DNA from: Lepus europaeus
Taxonomy: Eukaryota; Chordata; Mammalia; Lagomorpha; Leporidae
Direction of reading: 5' to 3'
Assembly: GCF_033115175.1 (NCBI RefSeq)
Contig: NC_084831.1
Location: 43,494,002 to 43,558,001 of the forward strand
DNA length: 64,000 nucleotides
In this document: in pieces, positions 10,701-40,270 of the stretch
How positions within the stretch are numbered: the stretch's first letter is position 1
Layout of the letters: the number at the start of each line of letters is the position of its first letter
Position numbers and translations under genes: made by a program
The notes under the pieces: generated by a model
Told to the model about the DNA's origin: nothing
What the model saw: the letters and a program-made list of their open reading frames with translations, nothing else
Database searches by the model: none

Positions 10701-11052
10701 TTTTTTTATTTATTTTTTGACAGGCAGAGTGGATAGTGAGAGAGAGAGAGAGACAGAGAGAAAGGTCTTCCTTTTCCATTGGTTCACCCTCCAATGGCCG
10801 CCGCAGCCGGCGCACTGCAGCCAGTACACCACGCTGATCCGAAGGCAGGAGCCAGGTGCTTCTCCTGGTCTCCCATGGGGTACAGGGCCCAAGCACTTGG
10901 GCCATCCTCCACTGCACTCCCGGGCCACAGCAGAGAGCTGGCCTGGAAGAGGGGCAACCGGGACAGAATCCGGCGCCCCGAGCGGGACTAGAACCCGGTG
11001 TACCGGCGCTGCAAGGCGGAGGATTAGCCTATTGAGCCACGGTGCTGGCCAA
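10701..11052 (-). repeat. CSINE with target duplication
   Basis: Minus-strand TCTGCCTGTC-tail copy. The flanks are caatgaaatt (from 10689) and the same word from 11053. Confidence 0.92.
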
Positions 11053-11146
11053 CAATGAAATTATTTTATAAACTGTACAAAGCTAGAGCTTTAAGGACTG
11101 TTAGAAAATATTTCTAGTCCAACCCTCTCATTTAACAAAAGGCTAG

Positions 11147-11478
11147 AAGGCAGGTGTTGTGGCGCAGTGGGTAAAGCTCCTACTTGGGAAACTGTTATCC
11201 CATTTCGGAGTGTTTAGGATCAAGTCCCACCTCTGCTTCCAATACAGCTTCCTGTTGATATGCCTGGGGAAGGCAGTGGATGAGAGTCTGGTTTTTGGGT
11301 TCCTGTCACCCAAGTGGAAGACCTAGACAGATAGTTCCTCACTCCTAGCTTCAGCCTGACCCAGCCCTAGCTGTTGTAGGCATTTGGGGAGTGAACCAGT
11401 GGACGGAATCTATTTCTTTCTCTCCCTCGCTATGTGTTACTTTGCCTTTCAAAACAAACAAAACAAAATAAATAAATG
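11147..11478 (+). repeat. Old CSINE subfamily
   Basis: Diverged plus-strand copy (aggcaggtgttgtggcgcag, then taaagctcctacttggg) with an aaacaaacaaaacaaaataa tail. The divergence suggests an older subfamily. Confidence 0.75.
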
Positions 11479-11532
11479 GCCACTAGGGAAAGCTAGAGCT
11501 GGTTAAATGGCTTGATCAAAAGTAAAAGCTGG

Positions 11533-11847
11533 GGACTGGCGCTGTGGTGTAGCTGGTAAAGCCGCCGCCTGCAGTGTCGGCATCCCATATGGACGCCTGT
11601 TCAAGTCCCACCAATCCAGCTCTCTGCTATGGCCTGGGAAAGCAGTAGAAGATGGCCCAAGTCCTTGGGCCCCTGCACCCACGTGGGGGACTGGAAGAAG
11701 CTCCTGGCTCTTGGCTTCTGATTGGCGCAGCTCCGGCCATTGCAGTCAGTTGGGGAGTGAACCAGCGGATGGAAGACCTCTCTCTCTCTGCCTCCCCTCT
11801 CTCTGTGTAACTCTGACTTTCAAGTAAATAAATAAATATTAAAAAAA
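11533..11847 (+). repeat. CSINE with target duplication
   Basis: Plus-strand copy. The flanks agtaaaagctgg (left) and agtaaaacctgg (from 11850) differ at one base. Confidence 0.9.
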
Positions 11848-11915
11848 CAGTAAAACCTGGATCTCTTACTTCCTCCCCTCATTCCTGCTTTACATCAAGC
11901 TTTCCCTTCTTAACC

Positions 11916-11942
11916 AAAAAAAAAAAAAAAAAAAAAAAAAAA
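11916..11942 (+). repeat. Poly-A run
   Basis: An uninterrupted A run of about 27 bases that does not belong to a CSINE I can delimit. Confidence 0.8.
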
Positions 11943-12189
11943 GCATATGGAGTGGAGGAAGTCATTCAGTCTCTCAGCACATCACCAGGCTATCTTCTGC
12001 AAAGATCCAGAGCTACTTAAACATCTGGGAAGAAGTCCCATTCATCAGGATTTCTGGACAGCACTTTTTCTGGGAAATGGGGTAGGTGGGGTAAAATCTA
12101 TTTTCCTAAGAATCCATACTGAAGAGATACATAAAACAAAAGTTGAAATATTAATTCCTTTTAGGAATAACTATTCTTCCACGGAAAGA

Positions 12190-12290
12190 AATAATACCAG
12201 TTAACATTTACTAAACACTTTTCAAGTGTGTGGCACAATATGAAATGCCTTTTGTTTTTTCATTGAATCTTCATAACTCCCTAAGTCAGG
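12190..12290 (-). repeat. MIR SINE fragment
   Basis: The acatttactaaacactttt and tgaatcttcataactccct words fit the antisense 3' part of a MIR. Confidence 0.55.
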
Positions 12291-13035
12291 CTGCCCTTCT
12301 AAGTGCTCCTGCAGTTACCTGTATATCCCTGCTTAAAGTACCTTTCCTGCAGTCACACAATTGTCTGCTTACTTGTCCTGGTATCTTGCCTGCCTGTAAG
12401 CTGAAAAAAGACAAGGACCACATGATAATGTTTACCACTCATTTGTTCTTCGAACAATTGTTCCTGAGCATCAACGTGACAGAAATGGCCCTGGTTCATT
12501 CTGGCAGACCACATCTTCCAAAGCTGGTTGCAACAGTATCTCCCATCCCACAAGCTCTTCTTACAACCGGACCTCAACATATCTCCCAATGAGGATGCAA
12601 GTGGGGATGTCGGTACCCCTCCTCCTTGAATCTGCCCCTACAGAGTATGGTAAAAGTGATGCTTCGGGACTTGCAAGGCCAGATGATAAAAACAGCATTC
12701 ATTTCTGCCTTGTTCTCTTGTGGCACTCACTCCTGGAATGCAGCTGCCATCCTGTGAGGAAGCCTACACTTGCCCATGCAGAAAGATCACACAAAAAGGT
12801 AACCAGCTGAGCTAAGATCACAGATGTCACCCAACAGCAATGAGCCTTCCCCAGTGTGCCTCCTTCAAATTCCAATCCACAGGCTCACAAGACACTCGCG
12901 TTTCTTTTTGCTATTAAATTTTGAGGTGATTTATTATGCAACAATAGCAACTAGAATAATTACACAGAACTTGGAATAGATACAGCATACATGCTTTCAG
13001 ATACTGCCTAACCTAGCACGGTAACTGAGTAAATT
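12291..13035 (+). other. Intronic DNA; possible L2 traces
   Basis: Bases 12300-12470 have L2-like wording (ttgcctgcctgtaagctg, acaaggaccacatgataatg). I recognise nothing else. A 120-codon open frame at 12230-12592 has no family signature and overlaps this repeat-like DNA. Confidence 0.45.
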
Positions 13036-13039
13036 ATTT

Positions 13040-13195
13040 GTCGAAGATCTGAGGTAGTTATTACTATGTCGTTTTGCAAGAGGAAGCACAGAAACGTTGA
13101 GGGGTTAAGCAATGTGCCCAAGGCCACTCAGCTGGGCAGTGGCAGAACAAGTTAAAACTCAGATCTCAACCCACATTCTTAATACTGTACTCTTC
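13040..13195 (-). repeat. MIR SINE
   Basis: Antisense MIR with the core gcaatgtgcccaaggccact. Confidence 0.8.
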
Positions 13196-13267
13196 TATCT
13201 CCTCAATATTACAACTGTTTTCAAAATAGTTTTATAATGGGATCATCAGTATTTAAAACACTGGCCC

Positions 13268-13600
13268 AGAGGCCATGCTGCGGCATAGTGGACTAAACAT
13301 CCACATCGGCATTCCATAAGGTTCTGGTTCAAGTCCCAGCTGCTCCTCTTCCAGCTCTCTGCTTATGGCCTGGGAAAGCAGTGGAAGATGGCCCAAAGAC
13401 TTGGGCCACTGCACCCACGTGGGAGATCCGGAAGAAGCTCCTGCCTCCTGCCTATGGATCGGCCCAGTTCCGCCTACTGCAGCCATTTAGGAAGTGAATC
13501 AGTGGACAGAAGACTTCTATCTCTCTATCTCTACCTCCCTTTCTCTCTCTCTGTAACTCTGCCTCCCAAATAAATACATAAATCTTAAAAAACAAACAAA
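13268..13600 (+). repeat. CSINE
   Basis: Plus-strand diverged copy (gaggccatgctgcggcatag) ending in aaatcttaaaaaacaaacaa. Confidence 0.85.
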
Positions 13601-13679
13601 CAAAAAAGACAAAACCAGACACCGGCCTAGTGGGACTCGGTGTGGTTTCACCACTGAGATTGAAACGCACACATTATCT

Positions 13680-13950
13680 ACTCAGGAAAGTTTTCCCTGA
13701 TCCTCCTAACTCAGGCAATGCCAGTTCCCTCATCCTCCCCAGGGTTCCCACTTGCTACTCTGTAGCAGCTTCAGTTTCTTCCCAACTGTCTTGCCTATTA
13801 CTTTGTTCATGAGCCCACTTGATTCTGTCTTCCTTGAGTATGAGCTCCTCAGGAGCAGTACCTTGTCTGTCCCGTTTACTGCCATATCTCCAGCCACAGG
13901 GCAGTTTCTGAACTATGGCAGGAGATCAAACACTATTTTCTGAATGAAAG
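13680..13950 (+). repeat. L2 LINE 3' end
   Basis: Sense L2 with gttttccctgatcctccta, gagtatgagctcctcaggag and accttgtctgtcccgttta, ending ttctgaatgaaag. This is the commonest surviving part of L2. Confidence 0.8.
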
Positions 13951-14872
13951 AGTGATAGCATTCAGGCGTACTGAACTCCCAATCTCATTACCCACCAATA
14001 AATGCATACATAGGATGACAGAGGAAAAAAACAACTGCAGAATTATTCAATACAGTAAGGTCAGTACAAAAAAAAATGGAAGGCTATTTGGGATTCACGC
14101 CACAGCCTACCCATTTAGAAAAGCATAATCCCTGCGTTTACACAGTCAATCCACTTTCAACTACAGAAGAGCTGGTGAAGAGAAAAGCATTCAATATTAG
14201 AATGATGAAGGTCATGGCATGGAGAGAGGGAGGGGTCACACCTCCTAACTTCTATTCATAACCACTAATGCATCACTTCCACTCCCCCCCCCCCCCCATT
14301 TTCAGTTTCTTATGACACACTGGCTGAATCACGCAAAAGACAAGTGTGGTCAGCCCTGTAACAACAAACCTTCCACCCTTCACCTGTTCCTTTCGTATAT
14401 ACCAGACTCATCTCGCTGGGGTGCAGGTGCTGTCTCTCCAGGGTGAGGAGGAGGGGGTAACCCAGCTCTTCCGAGGAGAGAAGAGGCCAATCTCCAGATT
14501 CAAGGCAGTGGAGTCCGCATATACAGGTCCGAAATGGCTCCATTTCTCTAAAGGGGGAAGGTGGCCATTCCTGAGGACCTAAAAAGTGCTAAGCACCAGG
14601 CTTGGTTCTTTTACTTTTCCTAATTTAAAGGCTCTTCCTCCCTCCAATCCACGAAGTCGGAGGCCTCAAGCACTACTCCCCACCGTGTGTCTCAGACCTG
14701 CTACTCCCTCCTCCAAATTATCTTCAAACTCCAGGAGCGGTTGGGGAAGCTAAAGAGAGATTTAGGGTGCCCTAAGAGGCAGAAGGAGAGGGTAGCGGTG
14801 TTAGGGCAAGAAAAGGGTTACACCGGGCTGGGGCCGGGGATCAGCAAAGATAAGAAAAGAACGCGGTCTGAC
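13951..14872. other. Unique flank of TXNDC12 exon 1
   Basis: No recognised repeat apart from a C16-class run at 14283-14298. GC content rises towards 14.8 kb, where the first exon of TXNDC12 begins on the minus strand. Confidence 0.5.
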
Positions 14873-14963
14873 CCTTTCCAAGCCCACTGTGTCCATCAGA
14901 AGAGGTGACCAGGAGCAGGAAACTGAAGCCCAGCAAACAGGTGGCCCCGAGACGAGCCTGCAT
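14873..14963 (-). CDS. TXNDC12: TXNDC12 (ERp18) first coding exon
   Basis: TXNDC12 is a small thioredoxin-fold oxidoreductase of the endoplasmic reticulum (AGR family). Translation from the ATG at 14963-14961 begins MQARLGATCLLGFSFLLL and continues VTSSDGHSGLGK, 30 residues plus one base. From memory of the family this matches the cleavable signal peptide and the first mature residues (human: DGHNGLGKG). The catalytic thioredoxin domain lies in later exons outside the window. The exon ends at a GT donor (14872-14871, gtcaga), which is weaker than consensus. The human ATG position appears to be GTG here (14969-14967), and the first in-frame ATG is two codons later, so I start there. The exon is too short to stand out as an open frame. 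It faces BTF3L4 head to head. The recognition is by eye against remembered sequence. Confidence 0.85.
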
Positions 14964-15470
14964 CTCCACGGTGGTAGGTGTGCGGGACCACGGTGCCGAG
15001 CAGACAGCTCACACCGCTCCCCAAGCACGGCTCCGCTCAACCCCTCGCGTTCCCAGATTGTCCGTGTGTGTCTCTGTTTTTTTTTTTCCAAAGTCCGAAG
15101 GAAGTGATGTTAGACGGATGTGGGTGGTGCCTCCGGGGTCCGGATGGAGACGGAAAGAGTTTAAAGGTACAGGTCACGTAATAGGGTGCGCGAGTAGCTC
15201 TCCATCTCGAGTAGCTTTCTCTGGATTCTGGCTGTCCCTGTCGGGTGACCGAAAAAGGAAAAGGTGGACCGACACAGTGGGGGCGGGGAAGAGATTCGGG
15301 AGAACCGTTGCTCCTCGCGTCTGCCAGCCAGGCTGGCCCCTCCCCCCTAGAACCGCTGTACTTAATATTCAAAATGCAAATTACTGATCGCTCTGGTCGG
15401 ACGCTCCCAGTACTGAGCAGGTTGCCCTCCGGCCTCGGATTCCCCTTACTGCTCCCCAAGTAAAAGATGG
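14964..15470 (-). promoter_or_regulatory. TXNDC12 5' flank, moderately CpG-rich
   Basis: Sequence upstream of the TXNDC12 start, with scattered CpG (for example around 15275-15345) and a gtcacgta word near 15172-15179. It should hold the 5' UTR and possibly a promoter. I cannot place the transcription start or exclude a further 5' non-coding exon. Confidence 0.5.
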
Positions 15471-15985
15471 ACAACTGGATGTCATTGTAAGGTTCCTACT
15501 CCGGTCTCTGAAGAGACCTGGCAAACCCCTTCTGCGGTGCACGGTCTCGTGCCTTCCAGGCGTGTCCTTTCCCATTAGGGAAGAAGCGCTGGACCTTTAC
15601 TCCCATGCAAAATCACAAGTCTTCCACTCGAGGATGATGCAATCAACTGATGCAAGCTCCAAGAAAACCAAACTTGGTGCCTCTTATTGCAAAACTGATT
15701 GAGGTGGACCTAGGGAACCAGGACATAAGTCACTGCAAGCACCTAAAGTGTAAAATTTCTTCTGGTTAAATCTGTTTTTGCTATGGGTTGAATATTTCTT
15801 CCCATTTTTCCCCTTGTGTTGCGAAAACAGATTAATTTTCCCATCTTCCTCCTGGTACTTAGTTGAGTCCAAACAATGCTTACTTATTGCACAGTGAGAT
15901 ACATCGGAACAGAAGTACACACCCAAACAAAACCACACACCGCCCTTTATTTTATGATTCCCTACAAATTATAAGAGCCGACACA
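15471..15985. other. Unique spacer between the head-to-head genes
   Basis: AT-richer than both flanks, and I recognise no repeat or coding signal. It may be transcribed as TXNDC12 5' UTR if transcription starts near BTF3L4. Confidence 0.45.
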
Positions 15986-16043
15986 ATAGAACGCTTTGGA
16001 GACTGCGAGCTCCAGGATGCAGCGCGGCCACCTGCACCTGCAG

Positions 16044-16048
16044 CCAAT
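16044..16048 (+). promoter_or_regulatory. CCAAT box
   Basis: CCAAT within cagccaatag, about 100 bases upstream of the likely BTF3L4 start, the usual place for NF-Y. Confidence 0.55.
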
Positions 16049-16070
16049 AGCAAGCTAGGCACGCGCAGAG

Positions 16071-16089
16071 CACGCTGGGCTTTGTAGTT
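16071..16089 (-). promoter_or_regulatory. ZNF143/THAP11 (SBS)-type site
   Basis: On the minus strand this reads AACTACAAAGCCCAGCGTG, close to the known ACTACAA-NN-CCCAGNNTGC promoter motif. The site is common in bidirectional housekeeping promoters. This is a match by eye and binding is untested. Confidence 0.65.
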
Positions 16090-16146
16090 CGGCTTTGCGC
16101 TCCCGCGATAGGCCGTTCCGGAGAGGGAGAGGCGGGCCGACTGTGT

Positions 16147-16152
16147 CACGTG
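16147..16152 (+). promoter_or_regulatory. CACGTG E-box
   Basis: A palindromic CACGTG in tgtcacgtgggc, a USF/MYC/MITF-family core, just upstream of or at the start of exon 1. Confidence 0.5.
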
Positions 16153-16257
16153 GGCCCTGCTCCCGCCGCCACCGCCGCGGTCGTCTTTCTCTGTCTAGCT
16201 GAGGCAGCCATCTTGCTCTTGCCGCGTGCTGGTGTTGGAGGACCCTCCTTGCTTCAG
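16150..16257 (+). other. BTF3L4: BTF3L4 exon 1 (non-coding 5' UTR)
   Basis: The 3' limit is set by the donor at 16258 (CTTCAG|gtgaga). The 5' limit is only an estimate, as no transcript start can be read from the sequence. The estimated exon has no ATG, so it carries no upstream open reading frame. Exon 1 joins exon 2 at 19324. Confidence 0.7.
16208..16215 (+). promoter_or_regulatory. YY1-type downstream site
   Basis: CCATCTTG in gcagccatcttgctc. YY1 sites in this orientation often lie just downstream of housekeeping transcription starts. Confidence 0.5.
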
Positions 16258-19200
16258 GTGAGACCCCCGGCAGTCCCGCCACTACACGGCCGTAGGCCGC
16301 TACGCACGGTCTTCCCCCGCCCTCTTCTTCCGACACCCGCCAACCGCTCTGACTGCCACTTCCGCCGTGGCGCGGCGAGTGGGGGCGGAGGCGGCTGGTT
16401 TGGCCTGTCGGTTACCGGCGGCGGAGCTGGGGGTCGGCACCTGAGGGAAGGTACCCAGCACCACCGCTTCCTGTGGAGGCGAGCGGTTCCGCGCTGCTGC
16501 CTCCCAGATCCAGTCCCAGAAGGCGGGGGACGCCCCCTGTTCTGTGCCATTGCTGCTTGTTGTTCGCAACAACAGTGTTGCGAGCTTTTGAGCCTTGTAG
16601 AAAGCTGGCCTGCTGTCATCTCTTTTGGTCCTCCCGGTCTACAGATAGGGAGACTGAGGTTAGCACGTCCAGCTTCCAGGCTCTTGGGACCGGACTCCTT
16701 TGCCGCGCTCGTCACCTTGTAATGGCAGTATTTGTTTACAAGTCTGCCTCTCCTTTGAAACGTTACCTTGCCCATCTCCATAACCACATCACTGACCGAC
16801 AGGCAGTGCTCACAGCCAGTGAATGGCGGTTTCAACTTCCGTTCCCACGTTCTTTCACTCTAGCTTAGCCGTCCTCTCGGAAGTGGTAACAATAGTTGCC
16901 AATTCTGCGTACCCTGTGCTTGATAATTTAGCCTTTTGCGCTCAAAACAATCCTGTGAAGTAGGTGGTGGTACACCTTCCCTCATGCAGGAGGAACACAA
17001 GTTCAGAACAGTAGAGTACCCTTCTGATGCCTTAGCCTTTCTGATGCCAAGACCTGTGCCTTTTTCTTGGAGAAACCTCGCGTAATAAAAGTTGGGACTA
17101 AAGGTTGAAATTACTTTTATCTCAGTGCAAACATAATGTATGTGAAAGTGCCTTTCACTATGCTTGGGAACTTAGGCACTCAGTAAATACTGATTAACCT
17201 CTTACACCCTCTCTTGAGTCCTTGAAGAACGACGTACTGAAAGACCCTTTGCCTTAGGAAATCACTTCCACCTTTTGGGCCCTGGAAGGTACTTTTTTCC
17301 TGTCAAGCTCTCACTTCCTAATCTGTTAAACTGGGATGGAGGTGAACTGTTTGTAACTTACACTTTGCTGCTAAAAAGCAGGTATTTGAGATGGCCTCAT
17401 GTAAGTGATGGGTGCAGTATAAAGACTGAAGAGTAGGGGATGAAACCAGGAGATCTTTGAGGTCTGCTTCAGATCCTGAGCTTTACATCTCTCCTCTCAT
17501 AGACTGAGCCTGATCCTTTTTCCTACTTGAAGTACACATGCCCCAGCTTGCTCAGACAAAAGGTCACCCGCCTGCCTTGCACTTCCAACTTCCCTAAAAT
17601 GCTTTTTCTCTGAGATACTCTTTGGGAGTAAGCTTTCTCTCTTCTTCTGGCCTGACCACCTGGAATGGAATCTGTTCTTCATCTACACGTTGATATATAG
17701 AGTTAATTTTGTTCTTGCTTTTATGAGTCAAGACTCTGCCTTGGCATCTCAACTTCCATCTCTTCTGTCAAGGACTGTTACTTCAAAAGGAAGAAGAGTC
17801 CAGGAAGGATTTGCCCTGTGTGTAGTTTTAATATTTTCATGTAGCCAGTTTTTTTTTTTTTTTTTTTTTACAAAAGCTTCCTTAGCCGCCGGGCCCCCTT
17901 TTTCCCCCCCCCAGAATACCTTCATGGCCACATCCCTTGGGGAAAAGTGAATATTGGTCCTTTTCTTATGGATACTTGAGTATAGGGATTGACATTTACT
18001 TCAGTGAATTTAAGTCTGGCAGAGCTAAGACTGGTACATATCTAATACTTTTTGTTTTAGACTCTGAACTCACTTCCTCTTAAAAGTGGTTTTAGCTACT
18101 TAAATATTATGATTGTGATATAGTGCTAAGAGTGAGGAATCATAGGTTCTAAATGTTATTTGGGAACTGAACTTTAGCCTTAAAGCAGAGATACATACAG
18201 GTTAGTATCTAAGTACAATGTCAAACAGAATGGTTAGTAATTATTTATCTTTGATTCTTTTTTTCCCCCTTCCTCAAATGAAGAAAACAGTATCTTTCTC
18301 ATCTGATGATTTTACAGGGGTTAGAGGACTGGACAAAAAAAAAAAATTTGATAACAACCTCGTCCCTTATTCCATTGCATCTCAGTAATGATCTGTTGAC
18401 TGAACAAGTGAAACAGGACTTTTAAGTTGACTTATATTTATTTATTTAGTGTGGAATGTTATAACCCCTTATAAACTTAAGAACTTTTTTCCGCAGTAGG
18501 AATGTCACGGGCCAGACTAGGATTCATGACTTTATAATGTTCTTGGAAATTCCAAAGTCAAAATTAGCTTTGAAAAGCTTATTTTTAGGTGTCTTCCATC
18601 TAACTCTAAATTCGCTGTTGTAGCAGAGAGATGTTTTTGTCAGATTGTGCACTGAAGCATTTTACTCAAAATGCAAGAAAATCTTGATGAATATGGCATA
18701 CTGTATCAGTGCAGGGTAATGAGTGAATTCTGGAGTGCTGCAGAAGCACCAAATGTCTGGAAACCTGCTTCTGTTTCCCCGTTATTAACATACCATCTGA
18801 CCTTGAATAAAGGACATGACTAGCTCATATTTTGACAGCTAGACAACCTATTGTTGAATTTCTTTGTCCAGCTAGTTTTTAAAAATTATGGTTTGTAAGA
18901 ACAACAGAATATGATTTGGGAGAAAATAATGTATTTGGAGGTTTTGCTAATAAACCTTGGTAACAGCTCTCTGCTGTAAAAATCTTTGGAGGAAAAACCT
19001 GGCATACCCATAGAGATTTCGTAATTAATTAGGTTTTACTGAATCATGTTTTAAGGAGGGAATCTTTAAATATTCGTAGGTGGCTTTGAATTCCATTCTG
19101 TTTTCTGTTTGTATATTCAACTCCTTTGTGGTATTATTTTAATTTTGACTTTTAAAATATATCTGGTTTATGAAGCTAGAACAAGTTATTAATATTTATT

Positions 19201-19323
19201 GAGAATACAGACAATATGACCATGATGTTGATGCATATTACTAGCTCAGTGAACCAGCAGTACTGTTTTTTTTTAAATTTTGGTAAAACGGTGACTTTAA
19301 CAAATCTATTTTTCCCCCCCTAG
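16258..19323 (+). other. BTF3L4: BTF3L4 intron 1
   Basis: GT at 16258 and AG at 19322-19323, the acceptor preceded by a pyrimidine tract. It holds a MIR fragment near 16890-17030 and a T19-class run near 17851-17869. I see no CSINE in it and recognise nothing else. Confidence 0.75.
16890..17030 (-). repeat. MIR SINE fragment
   Basis: Antisense MIR-like 3' part with aacaatcctgtgaagtaggt and accctgtgcttgataattta. Confidence 0.5.
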
Positions 19324-19336
19324 ATTTACCAACAGC

Positions 19337-38648
<19,312 letters not shown>

Positions 38649-39046
38649 ATTCATTTTTGGTTTTTGGAAGCTAGCATGGACTAGATTTAACAAATCAGCT
38701 ATGTGGTTCCAAAGTTTTACAGACACAGAGAACATCACCTGTTACTAGTTCAGTAATATAAATATTTTGTATATTAATAATGCTGTTTGTTCAGCATTAT
38801 TCGGTCATTTGATTTTGCATTTTGCACTTCCTCCCAGGATCTATTCTTTTGGTCAAAATATGAAGTACTGGTGCAGTTTGAGGGTGTTTTTGGGTTTGAT
38901 TCTTTTTTTTTTTTTGCTTTGTTATTTTGTTGTTGTTGGGGTATTTTCAGTGTGTGTATGTGTATGTATGCGTGTGGGTATGTTTGTATACAGTGGAGAG
39001 CAAATTGGAAAACAATTCTATTTATCTACCTTCTTCCCCTAGTAGA

Positions 39047-39052
39047 AATAAA
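39047..39052 (+). terminator. Candidate polyadenylation signal
   Basis: AATAAA about 400 bases after the stop codon of BTF3L4, with T/TG-rich sequence downstream. It would give a short-UTR transcript. Confidence 0.45.
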
Positions 39053-40246
39053 ACAAATCTTTACATTTGTTCCCCAATTTTCTTCCCCTAATAATGCGCA
39101 GAATTAATGAAAGTATCCTGGATTTCAGATCTGAAGAGATTTGGGAGGTTTGTTTTTGACTTGTTTGGTTAACTATATTTTTTATACACATCTTTGGGTT
39201 TAAAATGTCTTGAGATATTTTGCCACCAGCTTCATGCTAGAGTAATAGGTAGCGTATCTTTGATATGGTTGCCTTAGATTCATGTACCTAGTCAGAAAAA
39301 ATTTCTTTTACTGGCTTTCTTCCTAAATGTCTTTTTTCCTCTCTTTTTAATCTTTAAATGGCCTGATAAGCCTATCCTAATGCTCTTCCTCATCTTTCAC
39401 CTAGCTTAAGAAGGGTTTTCTCCATATAGAGTTAAGTGAGTGCCTAATGCCTTTTGTAATTTTGTTCCCTCAACTTAAGAAACAACAGCTCCGTTTTCAA
39501 CTTTTATTTCCCCTTGATTTTACAGTTTGGTAGTTTTCAAACTGGAATCACTAGCATGTGCTTGCTAAGTAATTTAATGCCAGCCTTATCCTAGCTGTAC
39601 TTAGTAGCAGGTGTAAAAATGCTTCTTTTTAAGCAAGGTTGAATTGAAAATGTCCTATTATGTCAGGAGAAAATAGGCCATAGCCTCACCCCCCAGCACC
39701 AAATGGGCATTCTTATAAAATGGTACTGGCCCCAGGAGGAATTCTTCAACCACTCTCCTGCTCTTGGCCTTGAACCTACCTCTGAGTCGGACCTTACTAT
39801 TGTAGCTGCTCACAACACCCTCCTGCATGCTTAGAATAATGCTTTGGGGGGAGCACTGATAAAACACAGTATTTATTTTTTCACCTCCTTTCAAAGGACT
39901 TGGAGGTAAGTTGCATTCATTCACTAAAGTTTCCCTCTGGCTGTCTGATAAAAGCTTGCATTTTACTATATCTGCATTTGTTAAAGCCAGCATTTAAGGG
40001 TAAGATTTAGAAAATCTATCATTTCTTGGCCCACCAACAAACTACAGCTTAACTTTTTAGCATACCAACTTTTGCTTCCAGCTAGATATCTTTATGTGAT
40101 ATCTAAATTGCAAGATCAGTAACATAATGAGAAGTCTGTAGAAATGAAGGCAAAGTACTTATGCTTTTTCATCCAAACACCTCAATTTATTTTATAAAGT
40201 TACCGATTTTTCCTGTTATGTTTTATATGATATATGGACGTAACAA

Positions 40247-40266
40247 AATAAAATAATAGTAATAAA
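40247..40266 (+). terminator. Candidate polyadenylation signals (paired)
   Basis: AATAAA at 40247-40252 and again at 40261-40266, in a locally A-rich stretch about 1.6 kb after the stop. A long-UTR end is possible here. Confidence 0.45.
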
Positions 40267-40270
40267 ATAA

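Larger units (their letters stand above)
1..14872 (-). other. TXNDC12: TXNDC12 intron 1 (partial)
   Basis: This is the intron downstream of the first coding exon of TXNDC12, which is read on the minus strand. The donor GT is at 14872-14871 (reading gtcaga) and the acceptor lies outside the window. The interval is mostly transposon DNA: CSINEs, MIR, L2, L1M and two MaLR-like LTRs. I find no further TXNDC12 exon in it. In human the intronless gene KTI12 lies inside this intron, but further away than this window reaches, and I see no trace of it. Confidence 0.75.
15990..16560. promoter_or_regulatory. BTF3L4: CpG-island promoter of BTF3L4
   Basis: A CpG-dense block covering the first exon of BTF3L4 and the start of intron 1. 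It has no TATA box in the expected place. It carries a CCAAT box, a ZNF143-type site, CACGTG and CCATCTTG (listed separately), the usual set for a housekeeping, possibly bidirectional promoter facing TXNDC12. Confidence 0.8.
38649..40270 (+). other. BTF3L4: BTF3L4 3' UTR (minimum extent)
   Basis: Follows the stop codon without a splice signal I can support. It contains a (TG)n-rich stretch at 38950-38990 and candidate polyadenylation signals at 39047-39052 and about 40247-40266. The CSINE-free tract continues to 41988, so the true 3' end could lie further on. Confidence 0.65.

Noticed and set aside
12230-12592. A 120-codon open frame in TXNDC12 intron 1
   Set aside because: Overlaps MIR/L2-like sequence and has no family signature.
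1-14872. KTI12 or another TXNDC12 exon in the intron
   Set aside because: No matching coding sequence was found. In human that gene lies further from TXNDC12 exon 1 than this window extends.
16150-16722. A 190-codon open frame through exon 1 and intron 1 of BTF3L4
   Set aside because: It begins with GTG, not ATG, and reads across the well-supported donor at 16258 in a CpG-rich region. GC-rich DNA has few stops by chance.
38767-39107. Two overlapping open frames of 91-106 codons in the BTF3L4 3' UTR
   Set aside because: They are driven by T-rich and (TG)n sequence (Phe/Cys/Val runs) and lie after the stop codon of a clear gene.
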